Positions 56,129-64,000 of a stretch of 64,000 nucleotides of DNA are shown piece after piece; positions within the stretch are counted from its first letter, which is position 1; every line of letters starts with the position of its first letter. This stretch comes from Ditylenchus dipsaci (lineage: Eukaryota > Nematoda > Chromadorea > Rhabditida > Anguinidae). The notes under the pieces are model-generated. The model worked only from the letters and a program-made list of their open reading frames with translations, was not told the DNA's origin and did no database searches. The position numbers and the translations under genes are program-made. Where the stretch lies: contig SADC01000171.1 of the NCBI GenBank assembly GCA_004194705.1, positions 1 to 64,000 of the forward strand. Direction: 5' to 3'.

Positions 56129-57000
56129 CAGTGTTGTGCATTTTCAATTTTTCTCGTCCTCGTTCTCGTACTTCGTACCAGAAATTTTCGGGCCTCGTAC
56201 TTCGTACTCGTCCTCGTACCGACTTTTAAAATTCGCTCGTACTCGTCTTCGTCCTCGTAGTACGAGCCTGAAATTGGCTCGTACTCGTCTTCGTCCTTTT
56301 CTCGTCCTCTGTGTTTTTACTCATACTTTGCTCGTACTTTGTACTAAAATCAAAAAAACCTATTTTTTATTTCAAATTCAGACTATTTTGATTAAATGCT
56401 TATATATTTTTTGTTAAATGACAACAGAACGCGACTTCTTATTCGCTTGTGGAGGCTCCTAGTTTTATGGCCAGAACTTTGCAATGTTAGCTGGCTGAAC
56501 ATTCTTTCCACAGGAGATGTTGTCATGCTGACTGCCAAAATCGACGATGAAATTCGATAAAGAGTAGGTTGTAAAAATAAATAATACCGTATTTCCTCTA
56601 ATAAGCGCCCCCGCTCCAATAAGCGCCCCCCCCCCTATTTTTTGACTAAAATTTTGGAGTTAAGGCCATTTCTGATTGACAATTTCAAAATTTTTAGGGG
56701 TTTGAAAAATAAGCGCCCGGGGCGCTTATTAGAGGAAATACGGTATTGGTAAAAACCAAATTTAATAAAAAAAAAAGCAAGATAGGACGAGTCGTCTTTG
56801 TCCTTCGTCTTCCGTCCTCGTCCTTTCCCCTTCGTCCTCTTCCTCGTCCTTGTACTTGTAATTTTTTGAGCCTCGTACTTCGTCTTCGTTCTCGTACCTT
56901 GTTTTTGGATATGCTCGTACTTCGTCCTCGTCCTCGTAGTACGAGGACGAGGACGAAGACGAGGACGAGGACGAAAGACGAGGACGAGTGCACAACACTG
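56129..57000 (-). mobile_element. hAT element with transposase remnant, CGTCCTCG arrays
   Basis: Exact 8-bp duplication GGTGGAAG (56121-56128, 57001-57008). Ends CAGTGTTGTGCA / TGCACAACACTG. Subterminal arrays of CGTCCTCGTACT occupy 56150-56330 and 56785-56990. The interior (about 56570-56395, minus) encodes AVSMTTSPVERMFSQLTLQS, then SLHKRIRSRVLLSFNKKY. This is the C-terminal dimerisation region of hAT transposases (SSxxxVERxFS...L), which anchors the whole family assignment. The reading is fragmentary and non-functional. A TACCGTATTT-type MITE is nested at 56587-56744. Confidence 0.9.
56587..56744. mobile_element. TACCGTATTTCCTCTAATA MITE inside hAT element
   Basis: Perfect ends ACCGTATTTCCTCTAATAAG / CTTATTAGAGGAAATACGGT, flanked by TA. 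Interior GCGCCCCC / GGGGCGC. Confidence 0.9.
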
Positions 57001-57001
57001 G

Positions 57002-57292
57002 GTGGAAGTAGCTGGCAAAAAGGCTATGATCATCCCATTTGCCACCCTTGGTATCCTTGCTGCTATAATGGCCCTTCTATTTTTGCCTGAAACTAAAGGT
57101 CTGGCCCTCCAAGAGAGTATTGAAGAAGCGGATGGCACCAGCGGCCAACACGAACTCCAGCCATTACACTCTGATGGAAAGATGGGGAACATGTCAAGAC
57201 CAAATAGTTATTCTCACATATGCAATACATATGGTCAACAACAACAACAAATCCACATTTTAAAATTTTTTTATTTCTCAGGTTTTTACTAG
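57002..57292 (+). pseudogene. SLC22-like transporter, last exon, copy 2
   Basis: VEVAGKKAMIIPFATLGILA is identical to copy 1. The tail differs from LQPLHSDGKMGN onward and reads through SYSHICNTYGQQQQQIH to a stop supplied by the hAT-like element at 57290. The hAT element at 56129 separates it from its ancestral acceptor, which has itself changed from TTCAG to TTCGG. It is therefore unlikely to be spliced. Confidence 0.65.
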
Positions 57293-57524
57293 GTTGGGTG
57301 ATGGGAATATTCCCGGTTTATTCCCGGTCCGAATCTTAGATTCGGACCGAAAAAATCGGTCCGAATCTTTGTGGTGTTTTTTAGCGATTTTGCTTGATTT
57401 TTTATAATAAAAAAATAAATTTGGTTATTTGGAGATAAAAGATTCGAACCGAATCGGACCGGAAAAAAAGATGAAGACCAGGAATATTCCCGAAAAGATT
57501 CGGACCGGTCTTATTCCAACCCTA
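57290..57524. mobile_element. hAT-like MITE with CGGACCG / TCCCGGT units
   Basis: Exact 8-bp duplication GTTTTTAC (57282-57289, 57525-57532). Ends TAGGTTGGG and TCCAACCCTA. Interior units GGTCCGAATCTT and TATTCCCGG repeat in both directions. Confidence 0.85.
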
Positions 57525-57588
57525 GTTTTTACCCACTTTATAACAACTATATAACTCGTAGTTTTATTAGAATTAAAATACAGTCGAC

Positions 57589-57766
57589 CAGAGGCGTATC
57601 CAGAAAAAATTTTCAGGGGAAGGGGCGGCTGAAGCCCCAAAATGTCATTTTACTTACACCTTTTTCGACTTTTATGGTGTTTTTAGAATAAAAAACGGGA
57701 ATAAAAAATTTCAGGGGGTGGGGGCTAAAGCCCGGTTAGCCTTCACCCCTCCTGGATACGTGCCTG
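57589..57766. mobile_element. hAT-like MITE, CAGAGGCGTATCCAG ends
   Basis: Exact 8-bp duplication CAGTCGAC (57581-57588, 57767-57774), which is itself the terminal motif of a pogo-like element. Ends CAGAGGCGTATCCAG / CTGGATACGTGCCTG. Interior GGGGCTGAAGCCCC-like units. Confidence 0.9.
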
Positions 57767-58085
57767 CAGTCGACGATCGAATTAGCGAACACACCTGAAG
57801 TTCGTTCCCGCTCAAGGTGCGACGCTTTTTACCTGATTTTACCTAATTTTTATTGGTCAGCATAGATCTAATAATACAGCTTGAGTTTCGGAAATACTGG
57901 TCTAGACATAAAAAAATAATAAAGTTTTCAATTTTGCGTTCTGTGTTTGAACAATCTATTCGATTTTTTCTTCAAAAATCTTCTATTCAAACCAAGACTG
58001 AAGAAAAACTCTGAAAATCGGGCTAAAAAGAGTGTTGAACACTAGGCGGGAAAGAACTTGAAAGGTGGTCGTTAAATTGACTGTA
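57767..58085. mobile_element. Aged pogo-like element
   Basis: CAGTCGACGATCGAATTAGC and GTTCGTTCCCGC at the left; GGCGGGAAAGAACTTG and GGTCGTTAAATTGACTGTA at the right. Confidence 0.65.
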
Positions 58086-58460
58086 TTCAATTTGTCGGAA
58101 ATTTTTTTCCCAGTGCTTACCATATTATTTCCCTTACTTTATTTTCAACATTTGTGCTTATTCAAAATTAGGATTTTCGGCAGGCTGATTACCGGCCAAA
58201 AGGACAAAAATTTTTGTTTCTCAGATCTATTTCACATTTCGACAGCAGTGGCGTACGCAAGGAATTTCTGACGGAGGGGGCACCATGCCATTTTTAGCCG
58301 TTTTGAAAAAAATCTGACGTGGAAAACGCGTTTGGAAATCTTTTACCAGTTGTCTTCGATTGGTGTAGTCTATAAGGGTCCCAATTTTGTGTCAGTAAAA
58401 AAAAGTAAAAAAAAATCAATTTTTGAATCAAAATGTCACAAAATAATTCATGCCTATGAC
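58086..58460. other. Intergenic; element end
   Basis: GCAGTGGCGTACGCAAGGAA at about 58247 is the end of the element family also seen at 32700. No gene. Confidence 0.45.
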
Positions 58461-59066
58461 TAGGGTTGTCGATGCATCTAAATTTTCAATGAATCGAATC
58501 GAAAAACCCGAAATTTTTTTGATCTTCTTAAAGGGCATGATCGTGCCCGATGGGGATAAAAGGCGCGAACCAGCAGTTCATTTCTTTCTCGATAAATTTT
58601 ACATTCGTTCTCGTCTAGATTTTTTAAGTTTTCTGTCTAGTTTTTAAAAGCAGTATAAGAAATTAGAGGAAATACGGTAGTCTAAAATTTGTTTCATTGT
58701 TTAAAAAAACAAATCAACACAACTACTTAAATATACAAACACTCGTGATTTACATATCATTTCGGACTTTGGCTTCCAAAAAATTACTTAAGACTTTTTT
58801 GGCTTTCAAAAATTACTTTAGGCTTGTGTTTTCTGGAAATTATTTCAGACTTTTCTTTTCAGCAATTACTTCAGACTTTGGCTTTTCCATGTGTACACAT
58901 TCTCCGTGTGATATAAAAGGCTACCTTAAGACTACAGAAGATTCCATTAATAATGGAATCGAATCAATAACCGAAATTTTCGATTAATCGAATTGAATCG
59001 ATAATCGAAATTTTTCGATTAATGAGTGCGATTAATCGATTTCGATTAATCGAATCGACAACCCTA
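58461..59066. mobile_element. hAT-like element with AATCGAAT units
   Basis: Exact 8-bp duplication CCTATGAC (58453-58460, 59067-59074). Ends TAGGGTTGTCGA / TCGACAACCCTA. AATCGAATCGA and TCGATTAATCGA units are crowded at both ends. The 400-bp interior has no recognised transposase. Confidence 0.9.
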
Positions 59067-59074
59067 CCTATGAC

Positions 59075-59362
59075 CTAAATTCAGTCTTATTATTTTTTCA
59101 ATGCACAATTTTAAGCGTTTCGCTTCTTATTTGCCAGATTTTCTACAGCACAATTTTTAATTTTGTAATTTTGTTTGCTTGCCTGTTCTAGTATTTTTCA
59201 TTTACACAATCACAGAATGGGCCAAAAAGATGTGGAAAATTTTCAAATTCTCATTATGAGAGCTTTGATTTCTGTTTTGCCGCCTTCTTTTTCATCTTTT
59301 ATAAAAAAAAAATTTTGATAAAAAAGTTTTGAAGATGAATGTCGCTAAAAACAGCAGCTACT
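59075..59362. other. Intergenic, no gene seen
   Basis: AT-rich, with no supported exon. Confidence 0.4.
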
Positions 59363-59735
59363 GTCGACTCTCGATTCAAGGACAACACCAAAAGTTCGTT
59401 TCCGCCTAGAGTCCGACGATTTTTCAGCCCGCTTTCTGAGTTTTCTCGCTAGTTCTGTTTTGAGAGTCAGGTCGCAGATATCGCGAGAATTCCGATTTTA
59501 CCGATCGTTTTTAAAAAACTAAAAAGTTTTGCTATAAAAAAGGCAAAACCTCGTTTATTCGCCATCCCTTTTTAAAAAAATCGATCGGCAAAATCGGAAG
59601 CCTTTCAATTTTCGGGACCAGACTGTCAAAAAAGAACCAGCGAAAAAATTCGGAAATCGGGGTAATAAAAATCGTCTGACCCTAAGCGGAAACGATTTTT
59701 TGAAGGTGGCGTGTAATCGATGTTTGACTGTATAC
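59363..59735. mobile_element. pogo-like palindromic MITE
   Basis: TACTGTCGACTCTCGATTCAAGG at the left and TGTAATCGATGTTTGACTGTA at the right. The arms pair through GTTCGTTTCCGCC and CCAGACTGTC-type blocks. Confidence 0.7.
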
Positions 59736-59740
59736 TAGGG

Positions 59741-59920
59741 TTGTCGATCGGTTTATCGAAATCGACCGAAAATCGAAGATTTTTCGATATTTTTTAATAA
59801 ATCGATTATCGAAAAATCGGAATACCGAAAATTTTGATTAATTGATAATCTAATTATCGAAAAAATCGAAACGTTTCGATAAATCGATTATCGATTAATC
59901 AAAAATTTTATTTAATATAT
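59741..59920. mobile_element. Half hAT-like element, TAGGGTTGTCGATCGG
   Basis: It starts like 58461 and contains ATCGATTATCGA units, but no matching right end CGACAACCCTA was found within the window. Confidence 0.55.
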
Positions 59921-59969
59921 TATTATTATATGAATGGTCGAATTTTATGAAAGAGTTTCACTAATGGAA

Positions 59970-60480
59970 TTTGCATATTCTAAAGAGTTTTTATTGCAGA
60001 GCATAGTCGATTTACTTATAGGATTTCGGCTTTTTCTTTTTGCTGTGCCGGTGCTGCAATTTCGAAATTTACAGAATTTCTCTGGATGCATAAAAACAGT
60101 ATACATACCGGGGTTTTGGCCCTATTAAAGAATCGGGCCCATTTTTTGCCTTGGTCTTCCTGTTGTTTTTTGTGGTTTTTATGCTTAAGGCTTTGGTAAG
60201 GGTAGGCCATGTTAGGACTTACTCAAACATTATTACTTTTCTAACCATCGAGAAAGCCTTTTTGGGTACGTCCTAACATAAAACCATAAAATGGGTTGTT
60301 GAGTTTTTTGTAAATTTTGCATACAAGATTGGCTAGAAAATCAAGACCAAAATTTCTAGAAATGACCAAGATTCCAAGACAAAAAAATGTCTTTTTAATC
60401 GGTTTCAGCTAGTAATAATTACTTGATAGGCTTTTAAGCATTTTTCACAGTTAACAGTCAGTAAAAAAGTGCTGATTTGC
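59970..60480. other. Dispersed repeat and CCTTGGTC palindrome remnant
   Basis: 59970-60025 repeats 32951-33010. TTTTGCCTTGGTCTTCCTG at 60138 and AGGGTAGGCCATGTTAGGAC at 60198, with ACGTCCTAACATAAAACC at 60271, form a decayed member of the CCTTGGTCCCC family. Confidence 0.5.
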
Positions 60481-60495
60481 TTCAATGACTTTCAG

Positions 60496-60675
60496 GCATA
60501 TCAGAAAAACATAATTGGAATTTTTTTTCAACAAACATTGGCATTGTTCAGAGTTGAACATGAGGCGGCCCGACACCAGGTCATGCTGAGAAATTTAAAG
60601 CCCTTTTTTGACAAAAAAATCACACTGAATGACATTCCGAGCTTTTCGGCTGGGGCCTGTCCACTGTTATCGTGA
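60496..60675 (+). CDS. Possible terminal exon, unknown protein
   Basis: Acceptor GACTTTCAG is followed by an open frame of 59 codons: AYQKNIIGIFFQQTLALFRV, then EHEAARHQVMLRNLKPFF, ending AGACPLLS and TGA. The codon use and charged pattern look protein-like. No upstream exon or family was identified, so this may be chance. Confidence 0.3.
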   Translation, partial: AYQKNIIGIFFQQTLALFRVEHEAARHQVMLRNLKPFFDKKITLNDIPSFSAGACPLLS

Positions 60676-60849
60676 CTTTGCTAATGATTAAAAATGATGT
60701 TCATAGAGGGAGTTTTTTGCAAGTATATTTCAAAAAAAAACTTGAAAACGGTCTCACATGTGGCGACTGCATGTAGAACGAGTGATTTAGACCATCCACT
60801 ACCCAGTTGATGTGACTACTGGTGTGTAGCGTCTCAAATCAACAGCTGA

Positions 60850-61015
60850 TAGACATGCCCAAGTGTTTAAGTGGATGGGCAAACTTGTGACTATCTGCAA
60901 AAAGGGCATTCCTGCTGACTTCTGGTAGTGCAGTTCTCTGTCTACCTGTATATGGACTCAATTACAAAACTTTATACACGATAAAGATATAAGATACACG
61001 ATGAATTATTTGAGT
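60850..61015 (-). pseudogene. ERp44 exon 8 fragment
   Basis: On the minus strand it resembles exon 8 of the ERp44 gene from VARELH through HKFAHPLKHLGK (complement of about 15630-15760), including intron DNA on the 5' side. A deletion and a stop (CTACCAGAAGTCAGC region) break the frame. Confidence 0.75.
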
Positions 61016-61292
61016 TTAAAAATTGCGCATTTCGATACAGATAAAAAAACATTTTCGAACATTGAAAGCCGTCAATTGCTGCAATCACAATATGTCATTC
61101 TTGTCCGATTTTTTTGGTAATCACCTTTTTGAATCTTTTCCAAATTGTAATGTGTAGTCGAGATATTACATCAGGGATTATGAACCAGGATTTGTTTTTG
61201 TTTGTATTGTGTTGTCGGTTTCAGTTGGATTATTGTCAACAGTTTTATAGGTTTGCAGTTACTGAAGTTAGCTACAATCAAAAACGCTTATT

Positions 61293-62371
61293 ATGGATGC
61301 GAATCAGCACAACGTCTCTGGAGATGATGGTGTCGGTGGCAACGAAGGCTTCGTGGACATTGACAAGCTCTTGGTGGATCTCTTTGGAAGTAGCTGCACA
61401 GATGACACTTTTTTGCCAACAACTCAAGTAAGCGTTCTGTTTAATAGTTCAAGCAAACTTATGTGCATCCAGTAAAGTAATTTGTCACATTTTCTAGTGG
61501 TCACACCCTCGACAATCTATTTTTGATGGACGCCCCAACGTCGGTCAAAATATATTATCAGTGCAGTCTATAATTTTCACTGATGATGATCTCTTTTTGC
61601 CTCTACTCCACTTTAATCTGCTATGACGACATTATTACCCTCTGAGATTTGGTGGGACATATTCAGAAATTTCAACATTTTGAACTGTGGTAGACTAGTA
61701 TTTGTTGGAGGAAGGATTATGCCACCTGTAATGCAACATGCAGACCACTTACTGCGAACGATTGTATTGTAAAACAACTTCTTTCTGATCTAACAATTTG
61801 AATTTCAGACCAAAGCAGATGCTTGCAAGTTGCTGCAGGACTCAATCTACACTATTCATCTCTCAGCTCCTGCTCGAAAGTTCACTTCTATCAAGGACCT
61901 GGTATGGTTTTCAGATTCAGGGATTAATGCAACCTACGTGAATTTTCAGGTGTCGGTTGTTGCGGGAATTGTGAAGAATGATCGCACTGCTCAAAATGCC
62001 GGAGGCACAGTGGTCGAACGCTTCCACAGAGTGGTCAGTAACATGAGGGCGACGATGATGGCTGCAGATGACGGTGAGCAAGATGAGGACTATGTGAGCA
62101 ATTCCCTGCTCTTATATTCTGTTTAATTTTAAAGTATTCTAGAACAAGGTGGCCGATCTTTTTGAGGCCTGTGCTGAGGTTACATACTTGGAAAGAAATG
62201 AGGATGTCCGTGCTCAGTTCATTTTCGTCTTGTGGAGCGTGGTAATATTTCAATATTTACTTTTCTGGCCGCTAGGCAATTATCCAATTAGTGGAAGCTA
62301 TTTGGTTATCATTTTCTCAGTCTTACTTGTTTCAGGTGAAGGAAGCTGAAGACACCTTACCGAATCCGTAG
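61293..62371 (+). CDS. Unrecognised 168-aa protein (5 exons)
   Basis: Exons: 61293-61427, 61809-61901, 61950-62093, 62143-62241, 62336-62371. All four introns are phase 0 with GT-AG ends, two of them 48 and 49 bp; the frame is open throughout. AATAAA at 62422-62427 completes the gene. The protein begins with a Gly/Asp-rich segment (MDANQHNVSGDDGVGG), then helical stretches with ADACKLLQDSIYTIHLSA and KVADLFEACAEVTYLERN, and ends KEAEDTLPNP. No membrane segment, zinc ligand set or enzyme motif is seen. It could be a small helical subunit of a larger complex; function unknown. Upstream, 61090-61290 is AT-rich and may hold the promoter. Confidence 0.75.
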
Positions 62372-62427
62372 TACCTGTTATCTCTGCTATACTCGTTACG
62401 TTGTAATGTTGTTGTTGTCAAAATAAA

Positions 62428-63050
62428 GAAGCTTTTCACGCGTGTTTTACGTAGATGGGGATCAAGCCCATTATTCATGCATTTTGTATTTGCGCTGCAA
62501 ATTGGGTTAAAATTGCTTTTTTTTGCTTGCGTTTTTTCGTCACCTATATTCTCCTACTGCTTATGGTTTCGTTGGCGTGAATCAGGAAATCCCAAATTGT
62601 ATCTTCGAATCGCCACTAAGTTACATGAAGGAGCCGTTATGTTGGATGACCGTTATATTAAGTTTTCTAATTTCTTGACCGAATTGTCATATGGGGCCGT
62701 TTTATCGAGTTTTGGCCTATTTAGCTGTAGAAGTAACTACTGAAGGGATGAACTTATTTAATGCGATGATGCTAACTTTTTGATCAAAATTCGACATTTC
62801 GCCTTGGAGTGCCAAGGTAAATCAATAGGAAAGGGAATGGCTGCCCTGCTGCATTATGGGGCTGCTGCATGAAGAAACGTTAGTATGCATACATTTATAC
62901 GCAGTCAGAGTCACTCTCGAGTGATTCGTGTCTCAGGTATGTGTGCGCATAACATCCTCAAGCAACCAAGCCTCCTGTGCTCCCGAAGGAGACGCTTAGA
63001 AATGCGCGCATTCAGTTACCGTAGACATAATTTCAAGCTAGACTTTTGAT
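62428..63050 (+). other. Intergenic; GC-hairpin element copy
   Basis: An open frame at 62480-62743 (LFFACVFSSPIFSYCLWFRW) has no family or splice support. About 62875-63040 is a fourth, decayed GC-hairpin element: GTATGCATACATTTATACGC, CAGAGTCACTCTCGAGTGA, GCTCCCGAAGGAGACGC, ACATAATTTCAAGCTAGAC. Confidence 0.55.
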
Positions 63051-63051
63051 C

Positions 63052-63870
63052 GTACAGTCAACCCTCGATATAGTGGCCCCCTTGGGAACGGCCATAGGGG
63101 CCACTATATCGAGGGGCCACTATATCAACGGGTCACTATATCGAGGGGCCACTATATCGAGTTTTTCTTTACAAAATTGTCATAGGGGGCCACTATATCG
63201 AGGGTTGACCTTTTTAACTATAAACCACTGAAGCTATGAACTTATTCAATACCTTAATACTTTACAGTTAGTACCATTTTTTCAGTGATAAATCGATACC
63301 CTCTATATTGAGAACCGATTGTGAAGAGGTTGATTGGGCAATCTCCCAGTAATAAATAAAAAACGTAATAGTCTAGTTAAAGTGAAATAGTCGAGGTAGC
63401 TCATTGGTAGGAGCATCTGAATCCGCTGAAAGTTGGCAGTGGGTTCGGTAGTGGATTTTCAGTCGAAGAATATTTTTTTCGACTTTAACTATTTCGTGTC
63501 AATTTTTCTCAAATTTAGCTGGTAATCCCCTGTTCATTACAGCTCTTTGTTACGACCTACTTCTGCTGTTTTCCAAGAGACAGAAAGTGACGTTTACAAC
63601 AATAGGAATAAATATTGTAGATGGTGTAGGTTTGAAAACGACAAAAATTGAAAATACTAATAAAAAAAGGTTTTTGACTAACTACTTTGCGATAAAAATC
63701 ACATGTTTTCCTTGGGGGCCGTTATATCGAGGGTATGTTTTCTTAGTCGGGACCGGCCATAGGGGCCACTAAATCGAGGGTCTAACTCCTTATGTTTTGG
63801 TCAAATCCAACCAAATAGGGCCAAAGCGGCCACTATATCGGGGGGCCACTATATCGAGGGTTGACTGTAA
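63052..63870. mobile_element. pogo-like element, GGGGCCACTATATCGAG repeats
   Basis: The left end is ACAGTCAACCCTCGATATAG and the right end CTATATCGAGGGTTGACTGT. Many GGGGCCACTATATCGAGGG units lie at both ends; a short sub-element (63052-63212) has its own pair of ends. No transposase. A tRNA-like module lies inside at about 63393-63455. Confidence 0.85.
63393..63455 (+). other. tRNA-like pol III module
   Basis: TAGCTCATTGGTAGGAGC fits an A box well. GGGTTCGGTAGTGG is a changed B box (expected GGTTCGANNCC). A clean cloverleaf cannot be drawn, so it is a SINE or tRNA relic rather than a working gene. Confidence 0.45.
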
Positions 63871-64000
63871 TGCATTGCTTGTTTTGCCATTGTTTGTCCC
63901 ATACTGAAAAACACGATGAAACCATCAAATGGTCAATATTCAAAATGCCCCGAAAACCATTTTTTTAGACCCGTAGCCAAAAATCATCCTTTTTCGATCC
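63871..64000. other. Window end, no gene seen
   Basis: Nothing recognisable. Confidence 0.4.

Larger units (their letters stand above)
53700..57290 (+). repeat. Tandem duplication around SLC22 last exon
   Basis: 53700-53856 joined to 54893-55200 matches 55812-55971 joined to 55972-56128 and 57001-57160. Each copy lacks the insertion present in the other, so each serves as the other's empty site. Confidence 0.85.

Noticed and set aside
56635..57192. A 185-codon minus-strand frame rich in Arg and Thr
   Set aside because: It translates the CGTCCTCG subterminal array and runs antisense into the SLC22 exon.
62467..62743. An 88-codon plus-strand frame after the 168-aa gene
   Set aside because: Hydrophobic and Cys/Phe-rich without splice sites, poly(A) signal or family; probably chance in AT-rich DNA.

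Overview
The window is nuclear DNA of a multicellular animal. Protein-coding segments are split by GT-AG introns, several of only 47-60 bases. Acceptors are usually T-rich and end in CAG or TAG, and AATAAA signals follow stop codons. The proteins recognised are metazoan: ERp44, an SLC22-type transporter, an MRG-like chromo barrel protein, and a Regnase/NYN-like protein. Very short introns, TTTTCAG-like acceptors and two F-box-like genes would suit a nematode, but that is only a weak inference. Everything was read by eye; no database was searched.

Genes, left to right. (a) Positions 1000-7667 are one copy of a segmental duplication. It holds a broken chromo barrel gene and a broken 42-codon membrane-peptide gene. 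(b) Positions 9680-11598 hold a frameshifted, transposon-riddled F-box-like relic. (c) Positions 26843-15221 (minus) hold a complete nine-exon ERp44 gene ending in KSEL. Its 5.6-kb fifth intron carries the second copy of the duplication (17449-20200). (d) A minus-strand cluster follows: a six-exon F-box-like gene (41420-36418), a three-exon small basic protein (42321-41918), and a seven-exon Regnase/NYN-like gene (51122-45134). Reading frame is kept across every junction in all three. (e) Positions 55052-55228 and 57002-57292 are two duplicated copies of the last exon of an SLC22-like transporter. (f) Positions 61293-62371 (plus) hold a five-exon gene for a 168-residue protein I do not recognise, with every intron in phase 0.

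The rest, well over half, is non-autonomous DNA-transposon sequence, mostly palindromic. Four groups recur. The first is hAT-type elements with 8-bp target duplications, TIRs such as CAGTG or TAGAG/TAGGG, and a private iterated subterminal motif in each element. The second is pogo/Tigger-like elements with ends of the type ACAGTCGANNCTCGATATAG. The third is elements ending TACCGTATTT...TCTAATA. The fourth is palindromes containing GCCTTGGTCCCC. Stranger items are palindromes whose arms are tRNA-like (11050-11440, 47385-47845, half at 39596-39735) and a small GC-hairpin element that sits in the loop of two unrelated long palindromes (3168-4067, 43716-44393).

The genes show no shared pathway. 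The window is best read as a few ordinary genes embedded in, and repeatedly cut and copied by, a dense nested population of hairpin-forming elements. Duplicated blocks supply natural empty sites that date some insertions.
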